This document shows, in pieces, positions 26,104 to 36,175 of a stretch of DNA of 64,000 bases. Made by a program: the position numbers and the translations under genes. The stretch is taken from contig CACLHR010000003.1 of assembly GCA_902606745.1 (NCBI GenBank), positions 34,540 to 98,539 of the forward strand, read 5' to 3'. The DNA comes from an uncultured Gammaproteobacteria bacterium. GTDB lineage: Bacteria > Pseudomonadota > Gammaproteobacteria > PS1 > Pseudothioglobaceae. The notes under the pieces were generated by a model. It was not told the DNA's origin and did no database searches. It was given only the letters and a program-made list of their open reading frames with translations. Position 1 is the first letter of the stretch. The number at the start of each line of letters is the position of its first letter.

Positions 26104-28628
26104 TAGATCTTACCTTCTAGTGCAATGTGAACAATTTCATAAACATTCTTTGAAAGGTTATCTACTTCGCTGATGGTTTTAAGTTCAACCTCTTGGAGTT
26201 TAGAGTAGTGAGACGTAAATCGCCTCCAGTGATTAAAGACACTTGCAAACCTTGCTGCAATTTGTGGATTCAATGAGTCCAATTCAAGAATCACTTCAGT
26301 CATCAACTGATAACCTTCTCGGCAGTGGAACTGGATGTGATTTTGAGCAAATGCACCTAACAATGAGCGCACCCTATTTGGATTTTTCATCGTGAACAGT
26401 TTATGACTCATAAGCTTTCTAATTCCTGCCACAGAAACACTAGGCGATATACTCTGCGCACTAAACCATCTATCAACAGTTTGGGTGTCTTCACGGTAAA
26501 GTTCATAAAAACGCTCGATCACTTCCTTCTGGTAAGGATTATGGTTTTCTAAAAGTGCCTGAAAAGATGACAATTGATCGCTCATACATTTGGCATGATT
26601 GAACTGTTTATAGGCCAATTCATATTCACCACTCTTCACTAAATAAGACAGACATCTATTTTTTAAAGCACGCTCACCGATTGATTGGGTAGATAAATCA
26701 AAAATCTTGTTATGATTCAATTCTTCATATTTGCTTAGTAAAAACTCTTCTAAATACTTAATAACACAGAAGTTAACATTTTCACGTTTTTGATTGACCT
26801 CTGCGACATTAATTTTCCCAACACTTTGGTGAATGATACGTTCTGACGGCAATGTCATCATCTCGGAAAGCAAGGCTAAGTCAGATTCCTCCTGAAGGAG
26901 TTTTTTTAGCATTTCAAAGAGGCTTTTCTGATCAATCTTTTCTGGCGTTAAAATATAATCTAACCATAGACCTTGGATATTGTGCCAACGATTATAAGGA
27001 TCAGTGTCGTTAGCACATAAATAAAGTTTATCGCTAACTGTTAGCTTAGAGTTAAACTTGATGGGAGCAGATAAACCTCTAAACCAAGAGGGTGTTGGCT
27101 TTTGCTTTATGTCATCAAATTCAAAAGTCTTTTCTAATTCATCGATAAGAATCATGCCAGATGCGACTTCGCCACCGTTTTCATCTAGCAATCCAAATGC
27201 ATTTGGCATAATGAAAGGCTCTTGCTGATTTTTTTGAATAAAAGTGACTCGATAAATTTTCGAATCTGAATCATACTCATCAATTACTTCAACTTCGGGC
27301 GTTCCTGATTTGCTATACCAAGACATGAATGGCTCAAAATTGAAGTCATTCGCGTCCGCCATACTCCCCACAAAGTCATCAATGGTGACTGCATCTCCGT
27401 CGTGACGGTGAAAATATAACTGCATACCTTTTTGGAATCCCTCCTCCCCAAGTATTGTGTGAATCATACGGATTACTTCTGCACCCTTTTCGTAAACGGT
27501 TGCAGTATAAAAGTTATCCATTGAAATATAGGATTCTGGTCTTACAGGATGGGCCATAGGGCCTGAGTCCTCGGCAAATTGATAGGTCTTCAAAGCAACT
27601 ACATCTTTGATTCGTTGTATCGCTCGTGAACGGATGTCTGAAGAAAATTCTTGGTCTCTGAATACTGTCAATCCCTCTTTTAAACTTAACTGAAACCAGT
27701 CACGGCAAGTGACACGATTACCTGTCCAGTTATGAAAATACTCATGACCAATAATTGACTCAATTCTAATAAAGCCCTCATCTACAGTTGTCTCTTGGTT
27801 AGCCAAAATGCAATCGGAATTAAAAATATTTAACCCCTTATTCTCCATAGCACCGGAATTAAAATCGTCCACAGCGACAATCATATAAATATCTAAATCA
27901 TAGCTAAGATTAAATCTCTCTTCCTCCCATGCAAAGGCTTTTTTAAGTGACGCCATCGCAAACTCAGTCTTGTGCATGTTGTGTGCTTCAACATAGAGCC
28001 TCAGATCAACCTTTCTGCCTGTTGCCGTTGTGTAGCTGTCTTGCAGGTAGTCTAATTTGCCTGCTACCAAAGCGAACAGATAGCAGGGCTTTGGTGCTGG
28101 ATCATGCCAGATAGCATGAGAATTGGACTCTTCAACTAGATTACCGTTACTAAGCAGTATAGGGTAATGATTCCTGTTTGCTTTGATTTTGGTAGTAAAA
28201 ACACTTAGAATGTCTGGCCTATCAAGATAATAGGTTATCTGTCGAAATCCATGAGCCTCGCACTGAGTACAGAAGTTGCCACTCGACTGATAGAGACCGT
28301 TAAGATTAGTGTTACTTTCAGGATGAATACGAACTGTTGTTTCTAAAATGAAACTATCGGGCGGTTCAACTAACAATAAACCGTCATCTTTGAGTTCATG
28401 GTTTGCCCTTGTACCATTTATTTCGATTGACAGCAATTCTAGAGACTCACCATTAAGAAAGAGTTCTTTTGGTGTCTTACTAACCTTAGGATTTTTATAA
28501 AAAGAAATTCGAGAAGAGATGATTGTTTCATAGTCTTTCAGTTCAAACTCAAGCTTGGTAGTTTTGATCAGGTGAGAGCTTGGTGTGTAATCTTTTCGAT
28601 AAATTGGTTGTGGCTTTAAATCGTTAAT
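26103..28628 (-). CDS. pepN: Aminopeptidase N, apparently with an AUU start codon
   Basis: An M1-family zinc aminopeptidase of about 841 residues. It has the GAMEN exopeptidase motif (NSGAMENKGLNIF) and the zinc motif HEYFHNW with the distal Glu in KEGLTVF. The first ATG/GTG/TTG in frame is a TTG at 28436, but family homology continues upstream of it without interruption (PQPIYRKDYTPSSHL then LEFELKDYETII), matching the start of E. coli PepN. No ATG, GTG or TTG exists between the in-frame stop and that TTG. AGGAG at 28640-28636 precedes ATT at 28631 and 28628; the second gives ideal spacing. The start overlaps uppP by 13 bases. Confidence 0.9.
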   Translation of the reverse strand: MNDLKPQPIYRKDYTPSSHLIKTTKLEFELKDYETIISSRISFYKNPKVSKTPKELFLNGESLELLSIEINGTRANHELKDDGLLLVEPPDSFILETTVRIHPESNTNLNGLYQSSGNFCTQCEAHGFRQITYYLDRPDILSVFTTKIKANRNHYPILLSNGNLVEESNSHAIWHDPAPKPCYLFALVAGKLDYLQDSYTTATGRKVDLRLYVEAHNMHKTEFAMASLKKAFAWEEERFNLSYDLDIYMIVAVDDFNSGAMENKGLNIFNSDCILANQETTVDEGFIRIESIIGHEYFHNWTGNRVTCRDWFQLSLKEGLTVFRDQEFSSDIRSRAIQRIKDVVALKTYQFAEDSGPMAHPVRPESYISMDNFYTATVYEKGAEVIRMIHTILGEEGFQKGMQLYFHRHDGDAVTIDDFVGSMADANDFNFEPFMSWYSKSGTPEVEVIDEYDSDSKIYRVTFIQKNQQEPFIMPNAFGLLDENGGEVASGMILIDELEKTFEFDDIKQKPTPSWFRGLSAPIKFNSKLTVSDKLYLCANDTDPYNRWHNIQGLWLDYILTPEKIDQKSLFEMLKKLLQEESDLALLSEMMTLPSERIIHQSVGKINVAEVNQKRENVNFCVIKYLEEFLLSKYEELNHNKIFDLSTQSIGERALKNRCLSYLVKSGEYELAYKQFNHAKCMSDQLSSFQALLENHNPYQKEVIERFYELYREDTQTVDRWFSAQSISPSVSVAGIRKLMSHKLFTMKNPNRVRSLLGAFAQNHIQFHCREGYQLMTEVILELDSLNPQIAARFASVFNHWRRFTSHYSKLQEVELKTISEVDNLSKNVYEIVHIALEGKI

Positions 28629-29410
28629 AATAGTGCTCCTAATAATAGTCTGTAAATGACGAATGGTAGTAATCCAATTCTTTCAACTAGTCGGATAAAT
28701 AAAACAATCGTTGAGTAGGCAGTAATTGCCGAGATAATGAATCCTAATAACAGTAACGACCAGTCAAAGTTGTCTACTTGATTAGCTAAATCAAATGTCT
28801 TTATAATCATTGCAATCGCAATCACAGGGATTGACAATAAAAAGGAAAACTTAACTGATAGAGACCTAGACAACCCAATTAAAAGTGCTGCGGTGATGGT
28901 AATACCAGAGCGAGATGTACCGGGTATCAAAGCCAAAGCCTGAAAACATCCGATAATTAAAATGTCAGAGCCTCTAATGACCTCACGACTGTGGCCAAGA
29001 AAACGATTTAACCAGTCAGAGAAACCCAACATGAAGCCGAAAAAAATTGTCGCAAATGCTATTACTTCAATTGTTCTTAAGTTAAGCTCAATACTATCTT
29101 TAAAAATAATTCCTGCCAACCCTACCGGAATTGTTCCCAATAAAACACCCCAAGCAAGCAACGCCTCTCCTTCCATTTTTTTTGTGTATATTGAACTGAT
29201 GAAGTCTTGACACATTACAATCAAATTATTGCGATAGTAGTAAATGATTGCACATAGCGTTCCAAAATGAAGGACAACATCAAAAGCCAACCCTTGGTCC
29301 TGCCAAGCGAATAATTTTGGCAATAATACTAGGTGTGCTGAAGAAGATATTGGCAAAAACTCAGTTAAACCCTGAATCAGCGATAGAGTGATTGTTTGCA
29401 AAATATCCAT
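28616..29410 (-). CDS. uppP: Undecaprenyl-diphosphate phosphatase
   Basis: A 264-residue integral membrane BacA/UppP-type phosphatase that recycles the undecaprenyl carrier for peptidoglycan and LPS. The active-site motifs are LIQGLTEFLPISSSAHLVL (about residues 13-31) and ALIPGTSRSGITITAAL (about 157-173), on about eight membrane helices. The length is typical. Its last 13 bases overlap the proposed start region of pepN, and the pepN Shine-Dalgarno lies inside its coding sequence. Confidence 0.95.
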   Translation of the reverse strand: MDILQTITLSLIQGLTEFLPISSSAHLVLLPKLFAWQDQGLAFDVVLHFGTLCAIIYYYRNNLIVMCQDFISSIYTKKMEGEALLAWGVLLGTIPVGLAGIIFKDSIELNLRTIEVIAFATIFFGFMLGFSDWLNRFLGHSREVIRGSDILIIGCFQALALIPGTSRSGITITAALLIGLSRSLSVKFSFLLSIPVIAIAMIIKTFDLANQVDNFDWSLLLLGFIISAITAYSTIVLFIRLVERIGLLPFVIYRLLLGALLLTI

Positions 29411-29419
29411 AGTTAATTT

Positions 29420-30514
29420 TTAAAGCTTGTTTAAAAGATTCTGCTCTCTGAAACCATCCAATTTTACTGTTTGTTTTTTTGACAATGCTAACACTTTGAA
29501 AGTTTCGCCCATTGCACTTGGCAAGACTAACTGTTTGATTTGTTGAGCGAGTATATCGCGTTTTGTATTGTTTTCCTCTTGAATCAGGAAATTCTCAATA
29601 CCTAGAGATATCAAGAACATCGCTTGAGTGCAATAGCCCGAAAGCTCAAATCCAGCCTCCTCAGCACGCTCTGCTATATCTGAAAAATTAACCGAAGTCG
29701 TAATATCTTGTTTACCGATTTTTTCAAAAGGGTTATCACTGGCCTTGTGTCTATAATGGCAACGCAAAGTTCCATCTTTACGTTGGGGGTGATAATATTC
29801 ATTTCGGTCCATCCCATAATCAATCAACAGCACTGTTCCTTTAGTCATGGCGTTATATAAAGATTCAATCCAAGCTAGAGCTTGTAAGTTGACCTCTGTA
29901 GTGTATCCCTCTTCACAATTCACAGGTAATGAGATTAATGGGTTTGTATAAGGCTCATCGAAATGCTTCCATTGAAAATTGTCATCAAAACAGTCAACAC
30001 CTAACTCTACAAAACGACCACCAGAGAAGATCAATCTTTTTGCTGGTATGGCGTCAAGCACTTCATTGGCAATCACCACACCAGAGAAGCCAATTGGAAG
30101 CTCTGTTAGCCATTCGACACGATTAATAAGTTCAGGTAATACTTTTAAAATGGTTTGTTTTTGCTTTTGTTTTAATTGCCCGCTCAATTCCATGATATAG
30201 TACTTTTTAGGTAAAGATTTTAGTCGACCCAATTGAAACAAAATCTGTATTGCTAAGACACCACTGCCAGCTCCAAACTCTAATATATTGCCACCGCCAT
30301 TAATGATTTGAGCACATTGTTTAGCAACTGAATAGCCAAACAAATCAGAAGTCTCAGGAGCTGTAATAAAATCCCCTCGGTGTCCAAATATATTGGAATT
30401 TGAGCGATAATAGCCTAAACCAGGACTATATAAGGCAAAGTTCATAAACTCATCAAAACCTATGGGCTTGCCGTTTTCATGAATGGATTGAGATATAATG
30501 TTTTCGAGTTTCAT
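29420..30514 (-). CDS. Class I SAM-dependent methyltransferase, MidA/NDUFAF7 family
   Basis: A 364-residue protein of the MidA family (formerly DUF185). The N-terminus has PIGFDEFMNFALYSPGLGYY and GDFITAPETSDLFG; the SAM-binding motif is NILEFGAGSGVLAIQIL (about residues 76-92), with VIANEVLDAIP and LLIDYGMDRNEYYHP later. The mitochondrial homologue NDUFAF7 methylates an arginine of complex I; the bacterial role is not firmly known. A TTG two codons upstream is possible, but the ATG is preferred. It is 9 bases upstream of uppP and divergent from the SDR gene. Confidence 0.88.
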   Translation of the reverse strand: MKLENIISQSIHENGKPIGFDEFMNFALYSPGLGYYRSNSNIFGHRGDFITAPETSDLFGYSVAKQCAQIINGGGNILEFGAGSGVLAIQILFQLGRLKSLPKKYYIMELSGQLKQKQKQTILKVLPELINRVEWLTELPIGFSGVVIANEVLDAIPAKRLIFSGGRFVELGVDCFDDNFQWKHFDEPYTNPLISLPVNCEEGYTTEVNLQALAWIESLYNAMTKGTVLLIDYGMDRNEYYHPQRKDGTLRCHYRHKASDNPFEKIGKQDITTSVNFSDIAERAEEAGFELSGYCTQAMFLISLGIENFLIQEENNTKRDILAQQIKQLVLPSAMGETFKVLALSKKQTVKLDGFREQNLLNKL

Positions 30515-30605
30515 ATGCAAAATTATTTTATACTCTGATTACATCTGTTTCGATACAATAGATTGAATTGATTTATCAAACCATCTCTTATTTATTGATA
30601 TTTTT

Positions 30606-31325
30606 ATGAAAACCGCTTTAATTTCAGGTGGAGCCATGCGAATTGGGGCTCAAATAGTCAGAACACTTCACGAAGATGGCTACAAAGTCATTATACATTG
30701 CCACCAGTCAGAAGAGATCGCCCAGAAACTTTGCAGCGAACTTAATTCTAAGCGAAATAATTCTGCTCAAGTAGTTGTTGCTGACCTTGGAGATAATCAA
30801 GCCATTAAAAAGTTAACTAAAACTATAAAATCATTAGATTTACTGGTTAATAATGCCTCTCTTTTCTACCCAACTTTGACAGAAAATATTACCACCAAAG
30901 ACTGGAATAAAATAATCAATGTTAACCTTAGAGCGCCTTTTTTCCTTGCTACGGGACTAAGTAAAGTATTAGCAGCCAGTCAAGGATGCATTGTCAACAT
31001 TATTGACATTCACTCCGACCATCCATTGAAAAATTTTTCCATCTATAACATTTCGAAAGCTGGCCTAAAAATGCTCACAAAGACGCTAGCCAGAGAATTA
31101 GCACCTAATATTAGAATCAACGGTATTTCTCCAGGTTCAATCCTTTGGCCTCAAGATGATTCTCAGCTATCCGAAAATGAAAAATTAATCATGCTCGATA
31201 GAATACCTCTTAAAAGGCAAGGATCACCAAATGATATCGCCCAAGCAGTGTTATTTTTAGTAAATTCCAAGTATATTGCTGGCCAAGTAATTAACATCGA
31301 TGGCGGCCTTAGTCTTAATCAGTAA
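30606..31325 (+). CDS. folM: Short-chain dehydrogenase, pteridine-reductase-like (FolM type)
   Basis: A 239-residue SDR enzyme. The NADPH motif is SGGAMRIGAQIVRTLHEDG (the Arg in place of the usual Gly is typical of pteridine reductases), the NNAS motif is LLVNNASLFYPT, and the catalytic YxxxK is YNISKAGLKM. FolM reduces dihydromonapterin and dihydrofolate. Residues after the nucleotide motif (HCHQSEE) also fit the PTR1/FolM group. It is a single gene divergent from midA and about 250 bases before rne. Substrate assignment is from subgroup resemblance only. Confidence 0.75.
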   Translation: MKTALISGGAMRIGAQIVRTLHEDGYKVIIHCHQSEEIAQKLCSELNSKRNNSAQVVVADLGDNQAIKKLTKTIKSLDLLVNNASLFYPTLTENITTKDWNKIINVNLRAPFFLATGLSKVLAASQGCIVNIIDIHSDHPLKNFSIYNISKAGLKMLTKTLARELAPNIRINGISPGSILWPQDDSQLSENEKLIMLDRIPLKRQGSPNDIAQAVLFLVNSKYIAGQVINIDGGLSLNQ

Positions 31326-31347
31326 ATAGCTTAAATTAGACTATTTA

Positions 31348-31579
31348 TGGTATAATTTGACCGTCGAACATTTTTTTTCGATCAACAAGAATTTTTTTTA
31401 CATATACCTTAATAATAAAAACAATCAAATTAAGGTATTTTACTGGCCTAATTGACGTCACATACAGGACCCTATTTAGTAATTGATGAATCACTTTAAT
31501 CAACCTTTTATTCTGATCCAATACACAAGTATTGAGTCTTTGTACGTACTCAATAGTCCAGATATTATAGGACTTTATC
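31348..31579 (+). promoter_or_regulatory. Extended -10 promoter and long structured leader of rne
   Basis: TGGTATAAT at 31348-31356 is an extended -10 promoter, predicting a 5' leader of about 215 bases. The leader holds a perfect 10-bp stem (31404-31413 with 31429-31438). It then holds two mutually exclusive hairpins sharing TATTG: CAATAC with GTATTG (31519-31534), or TATTGAGT with ACTCAATA (31530-31556), ending about 24 bases before the ATG. E. coli rne is autoregulated through a long 5' leader cleaved by RNase E, so a similar role is likely here. A frame on the opposite strand in this region is not supported. Confidence 0.55.
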
Positions 31580-33451
31580 ATGAATCATATTCTCATCAAC
31601 GCCACCCACAAAGAAGAAATTCGAGTGGCTATAGTAAGGAGTCAGAAGCTAACTGATCTTAATATTGAAACCAGCCTAAATCGGAAAACTAAAGGCAATA
31701 TATACAAAGCAAGAGTCTCTCGGGTAGAGCAATCTCTTGAGGCTGCTTTTGTGGATTACGGCAAAGAAAAACACGGCTTTTTGCCGTTTAAAGAGGTTTC
31801 AGGGTTCTTTGCCGACGGCATCAAGCCTAAAGGCGATAAACTTACAATCAGTGACATTCTCAAAGAAGGTCAAGAAATTATCGTTCAAGTTGAAAAGGAA
31901 GAGCGAGGTAATAAGGGTGCTGCCCTTAGTACCTACGTCAACTTGGCTGGTGCTTATATGATTCTAACCCCTAATAATCCAAAAAGTGCTGGAATCTCAA
32001 GACAGATTAATGCAACTGACAGGCAAGACTTAAAAAAACTTTTACCTAAATTGCAAGTTCCAAAGCATTCAGGACTCATAATTCGTACAGAGGGAGCAGG
32101 TAAAGGTCTTGAAGAATTACAATGGGAAGTAGATCATTTGACGCAACTTTGGAAGTCAATTAAAACGGCAACAAAGGATCACAAAGAACCTTTTCTAATT
32201 TATCAAGAGAGTGACATAACAGTTAGAGCTATACGTGACTATCTTAGAGAGGATACTGATAGTGTCATAATTGATGACCTAGAAACCTATCAAAAGGCTA
32301 GAGACTTTGTCAGCTTTGTGATGCCACACTATTTAGATCGAATTAAGTATTTCGATATTACTGAGCATTCTTTGTTTGCCCACATGAGTGTCGAGTCACA
32401 GGTTAAAAATGTCTTTAACAGAGAAGTGACACTTAAGTCTGGAGCGACAATTGTATTTGATGCCACAGAAGCGCTAACAGCCATTGACATCAACTCTGCT
32501 CGGGCAACTAGAGGTACCAGTATTGAAGACACAGCATTTAAAGCAAACTTGGATGCTACTGAAGAAATTGCTATTCAATTACAGCTAAGAGATATTGGAG
32601 GATTGATCGTTATTGATTTCATCGATATGGCTTCAGAAGATAATAGAGTTGCTATCGAAAAAGCCATGGAAAAAGTAACATCCAATGACCGTGCGCGTGT
32701 TCAAATTGGAACAATATCAAAATTTGGACTGTTAGAGTTATCACGCCAACGTTTAATGAACTCGGTAGCAGAGTCAACAGGTAAAACCTGTTCGCAATGT
32801 AATGGAAGTGGAACAACGCCAACCATACCTACTTTAGCGCTTAAAATTATTCGTCAGCTTGAAGATTCACTTAACTCCAAGAAAAACAATGGTGATATTA
32901 CAATCCAGTCAAGTGTTGAAGTGATTACTTATCTGCTTAATGAGAAAAGAAAAAATATAAATGATTTGGAAGTTAAACATGACATTAAGATAACCTTGTT
33001 ACCTAATCAATACATGCTTTTCCCAAACTTTAGCTTAAATAAGCAAAAGGGTGACAAAAAAGCACACCACAAAAGCTTTCAAGGTATCTCTAAACCTCAA
33101 ATCAATACTAGCGAAATTAATTATCTTGAAAAGGTCGAATTACCAGTTATTGCGGCGAACCACCCTTCAACTAAAATGCCTGAAAGAAAGGTCTCATTCA
33201 TGAGCAAGCTGTCTGATATGTTTTCTATTGAAAAGCAAGAATTACCTCAACAAAAAACTACTAGAAGTCGAAACCAGAATCGAAATCGAAACCAGAATCG
33301 AAATCGAAACCAGAATCGAAATCGAAAACAGAGTTCAGGTGAAAATCAAAAAAATACAGGAAGTCAGAACAGAAACCGAAATCAGAATAAAAACCGAAAT
33401 CAGAGGTCAGCTTCAAATAAACAAGAAAAATCGACTGAAAAGGTTACTTAA
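31580..33451 (+). CDS. rne: Ribonuclease E (short, with Arg/Asn-rich tail)
   Basis: A 623-residue endoribonuclease of the RNase E/G family for mRNA decay and rRNA/tRNA maturation. The S1 domain spans about residues 36-120 (NIYKARVSRVEQSLEAAFVD), DNase-I-like catalytic Asp residues lie in EALTAIDINSARATRG and IVIDFIDM, and the Zn-link is CSQCNGSG. The catalytic half is about 500 residues. The remainder is a short, disordered basic tail dominated by RNQNRN repeats, likely an RNA-binding region, rather than the long scaffold of E. coli RNase E. A degradosome scaffold is therefore not obvious. aroE follows after 11 bases. Confidence 0.93.
   Translation: MNHILINATHKEEIRVAIVRSQKLTDLNIETSLNRKTKGNIYKARVSRVEQSLEAAFVDYGKEKHGFLPFKEVSGFFADGIKPKGDKLTISDILKEGQEIIVQVEKEERGNKGAALSTYVNLAGAYMILTPNNPKSAGISRQINATDRQDLKKLLPKLQVPKHSGLIIRTEGAGKGLEELQWEVDHLTQLWKSIKTATKDHKEPFLIYQESDITVRAIRDYLREDTDSVIIDDLETYQKARDFVSFVMPHYLDRIKYFDITEHSLFAHMSVESQVKNVFNREVTLKSGATIVFDATEALTAIDINSARATRGTSIEDTAFKANLDATEEIAIQLQLRDIGGLIVIDFIDMASEDNRVAIEKAMEKVTSNDRARVQIGTISKFGLLELSRQRLMNSVAESTGKTCSQCNGSGTTPTIPTLALKIIRQLEDSLNSKKNNGDITIQSSVEVITYLLNEKRKNINDLEVKHDIKITLLPNQYMLFPNFSLNKQKGDKKAHHKSFQGISKPQINTSEINYLEKVELPVIAANHPSTKMPERKVSFMSKLSDMFSIEKQELPQQKTTRSRNQNRNRNQNRNRNQNRNRKQSSGENQKNTGSQNRNRNQNKNRNQRSASNKQEKSTEKVT
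33269..33322 (+). repeat. 18-bp tandem repeat (3 copies) encoding RNQNRN in the rne tail
   Basis: Three perfect in-frame copies of an 18-base unit beginning cgaaaccagaatcgaaat run from 33269 to 33322, followed by degenerate copies to about 33410. Each unit encodes Arg-Asn-Gln-Asn-Arg-Asn. Exact DNA identity among the copies suggests recent slippage or recombination, so copy number may vary between strains without breaking the frame. Confidence 0.85.
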
Positions 33452-33462
33452 TAGGTCGATAT

Positions 33463-34275
33463 ATGAATAAATACGCTGTTATTGGCAATCCTATTAATCA
33501 TAGTTTGTCACCGACTATTCACGCCCAATTTGCAAAGCAGGTTGGGCTTTCAATGACTTATGAAAAAATTCTAGCGCCGCTAGATGGATTTACTATTGCT
33601 GTTAAAAACTTTATCAGTGCCGGCGCCTTGGGATTTAACATCACTGTTCCATTTAAACTTGAAGCATTTGATCTTGTAGATGAATGCACCTTAAATGCAA
33701 AGACTTCAGGTGCTGTCAATACTATTAAAGTAGAAAATGGCATTCTTTATGGAGAAAATACTGACGGAACAGGGCTTGTTAATGACCTTTGTAATAATTT
33801 ACAACAATCAATCAAAGGCAAAGATATCTTAATACTGGGGGCTGGTGGTGCAACTCAGGGAATTTTATTGCCTTTACTAGAGTGTCAACCAGAACGTATT
33901 TTAGTTGCAAATCGAACAAAAGCAAGGTCCTTAAAATTGGCTAGTAGCTATAGTGAGTTCGGTAAAGTTTGTGGATTTGGCTTAGATCAAATAAAAGCCA
34001 AACCGGTAGATATTATAATTAACGCCACGAGCGCTTCATTAGACGGCAAAACTCCTGAAATTCCTCCTGGTGTTGCTGCTGGCGCACTATGTTATGACCT
34101 CATGTATGGTAAACAAACTCCATTCATGCAATGGGCAAGGAAAAACTCCGCTTTAGAAGTGACTGATGGTCTTGGAATGTTGGTCGAGCAAGCTGCCAGC
34201 GCTTTTGCTTTTTGGCATGGCAAGACTCCAGAGACAAAACAAATATTAAAATTTCTTAGGGAGACAATCGACTAA
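33463..34275 (+). CDS. aroE: Shikimate dehydrogenase
   Basis: A 270-residue NADPH enzyme that reduces 3-dehydroshikimate. The substrate site is visible in [17 protein letters not shown] (residues 6-22) and [13 protein letters not shown] (catalytic Lys about 65), with [10 protein letters not shown]; the nucleotide motif is [15 protein letters not shown] (about 122-136). It lies 11 bases after rne. Its stop overlaps pdxH on the other strand by 20 bases. Confidence 0.95.
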   Translation: MNKYAVIGNPINHSLSPTIHAQFAKQVGLSMTYEKILAPLDGFTIAVKNFISAGALGFNITVPFKLEAFDLVDECTLNAKTSGAVNTIKVENGILYGENTDGTGLVNDLCNNLQQSIKGKDILILGAGGATQGILLPLLECQPERILVANRTKARSLKLASSYSEFGKVCGFGLDQIKAKPVDIIINATSASLDGKTPEIPPGVAAGALCYDLMYGKQTPFMQWARKNSALEVTDGLGMLVEQAASAFAFWHGKTPETKQILKFLRETID

Positions 34276-34894
34276 TAATCCAGCCAGTTGCTGAATGCTG
34301 ATAAATGAATCGATCATGAAGTCGGCTGTCTCTTCCTTGCCAAAACTCAATACTCTGAGGTATTACACGGTAACCTCCCCAAAAATCAGGCAAAGGTACC
34401 TCCCCTTTAGAAAATTTATTTTTCATTGACTCAAATTGACTAACCAATAAACTTCTTGAAGAAATTGTAGCAGATTGCTGAGAAGCCCAAGCACCAAGCT
34501 GTGAATCCTTTGGTCTTGAAGCAAAATACTTAATCGATTCAAGCGTTGTTACCTTTTCGACACTTCCAACGATCTTAACTTGCCTCTCGAGGTCTAACCA
34601 TGGAAACAAAAGCGCAGCCTGAGGTTTTACTTCAATTTGTTGGGATTTTTTTGAACTATAGTTCGTAAAAAAAACAAAACCTTTCTTATCGAAATGTTTG
34701 AGCAGCACTGTTCGAATACCAATTTCTTTCTCATCAGCAGTGGCCAAACTCATCGCACTGGGATCATTAATACCAAACTCGACCGCCTGAGAGAACCATA
34801 GCGAAAACTGCTTAAATGGATCATTATCGAGCTCAAATCTGTTAAGTCCGTTTTCTCGTAACTCCTTTCTGAGATTGGTCAAATCGACTGTCAT
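34256..34894 (-). CDS. pdxH: Pyridoxamine 5'-phosphate oxidase
   Basis: A 212-residue FMN enzyme that oxidises PNP/PMP to pyridoxal phosphate. Conserved segments: [36 protein letters not shown] (FMN binding), [16 protein letters not shown] and the C-terminal [15 protein letters not shown]. The length fits the family (about 215). It converges with aroE, overlapping by 20 bases, and lies 11 bases downstream of the UbiH-family gene, with which it may be co-transcribed. Confidence 0.95.
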   Translation of the reverse strand: MTVDLTNLRKELRENGLNRFELDNDPFKQFSLWFSQAVEFGINDPSAMSLATADEKEIGIRTVLLKHFDKKGFVFFTNYSSKKSQQIEVKPQAALLFPWLDLERQVKIVGSVEKVTTLESIKYFASRPKDSQLGAWASQQSATISSRSLLVSQFESMKNKFSKGEVPLPDFWGGYRVIPQSIEFWQGRDSRLHDRFIYQHSATGWIISRLSP

Positions 34895-34905
34895 AATATC
34901 TAAAA

Positions 34906-36099
34906 TTAAAAAGGTATCAGGTTGCTCTTTTTTGATTCTGTCAGATGTTGGGTAATCAAAGCTTTGACTGGTGGGAAACGATTTGCAAACTTAAGTACCA
35001 ACTTTCTAATCTGTTTAATTCCCGCGTCATCATTAGTAAATAAAGAAACAATTCCATTAGTACCAAAATACATTAACCTAGACAGGTTTATTTGTTTTCT
35101 TTCAAACTCTTTTAGTACTTCATCTGTACCAATATCAAGACCGTTATTAAGTGCCCTACTAATTGATAACGATAGTAGATCTTGACCTCTTAAACCTAAA
35201 TTAAAACCATGTGCGGTTACCGGGTGCATACCCACAGCTGCATCACCAATCAGAGCAAACCTTGTTGCCCTAAATTTATGAGCATAGACTCCAACCAGGG
35301 GGTACGAGTGGCGATCTCCTATCTGTTTCATTTGGCCTAATTTACCACCAAAACCATCGCTTGCCATTTCGTTAAATTTTTCCTCATCAAGGCCTAACAT
35401 CTCATCCAACCTATCAGTTGGAACCGTTAACACTATAGATGAAACGTTGCCATTAAGTGGCAAAAGTGCTAATGTGTGGCCGTAATTAAAGTACTCTAAA
35501 GCGATATGATTGTGGGCCTTTTCGTGTGACATCCTTGTTGTTATCATTACCTTAGAGAAGTCTTTCATAACCGACGGTATACCCATCTTTCTCCTAATTT
35601 CAGAAAAACGACTATCTGCGGCAACCACCAGTTTAGATTTAATAGTTTTACCATTAGATAGTGAAACTTCTGCGCCCGAATTATTAGTACTAACACCGTC
35701 TACCATCAACTCATTCAAAATCTTTATATTGTCTGCTTGCGAGACCCTTTCAAATAATGCCGATCTAATTAAATAGTTTGGTACTAAATAACCCAAAGCT
35801 TCAATTTCGGATTTATTAGCGTCAAAGTTCAACAAAGAATCTGAACCGCCGTCAAATACTTTTGCCTCTTTTAGAGGGCTCACTTTAGCTTCGTCAATAA
35901 GCGACCAAACACCAAGTTTTATTAATATTTTACGGGAATGATGAGTAAGCGCTATTTCGCGACCATCAGGCTTAGGTTTTGAAATTGATTCAAGTGCTGA
36001 CTTTTCAACTAGAAGAATATTCAAGTCTAAACTAGCCATAGAACAGGCAAAGCTAAGACCGGCAGGTCCACCTCCTATAATAACGATATCGTAATCCAT
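34906..36099 (-). CDS. UbiH/UbiF/VisC/COQ6-family FAD-dependent hydroxylase
   Basis: A 397-residue flavoprotein monooxygenase. The FAD motif is [18 protein letters not shown] (about residues 5-22), the second FAD contact is [20 protein letters not shown] (about 287-306), and the DG-like middle motif is also present. Members hydroxylate the ring in ubiquinone synthesis (UbiH, UbiF, UbiI, UbiM). Which ring position is modified cannot be told by eye. The cluster with pdxH is compatible with a general vitamin/cofactor role. Confidence 0.87.
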   Translation of the reverse strand: MDYDIVIIGGGPAGLSFACSMASLDLNILLVEKSALESISKPKPDGREIALTHHSRKILIKLGVWSLIDEAKVSPLKEAKVFDGGSDSLLNFDANKSEIEALGYLVPNYLIRSALFERVSQADNIKILNELMVDGVSTNNSGAEVSLSNGKTIKSKLVVAADSRFSEIRRKMGIPSVMKDFSKVMITTRMSHEKAHNHIALEYFNYGHTLALLPLNGNVSSIVLTVPTDRLDEMLGLDEEKFNEMASDGFGGKLGQMKQIGDRHSYPLVGVYAHKFRATRFALIGDAAVGMHPVTAHGFNLGLRGQDLLSLSISRALNNGLDIGTDEVLKEFERKQINLSRLMYFGTNGIVSLFTNDDAGIKQIRKLVLKFANRFPPVKALITQHLTESKKSNLIPF

Positions 36100-36175
36100 C
36101 TAAATGTTGCGTTAATTTGATGAGGATTCATTTTAGCACCCTTTAAAAAAAATATATTGATCGAATAGATCAGTC

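Noticed and set aside
31345..31581. Minus-strand 78-codon open frame in the rne leader
   Set aside because: No family resemblance or signal, lies over the rne promoter and the stems that read better as an RNA leader.
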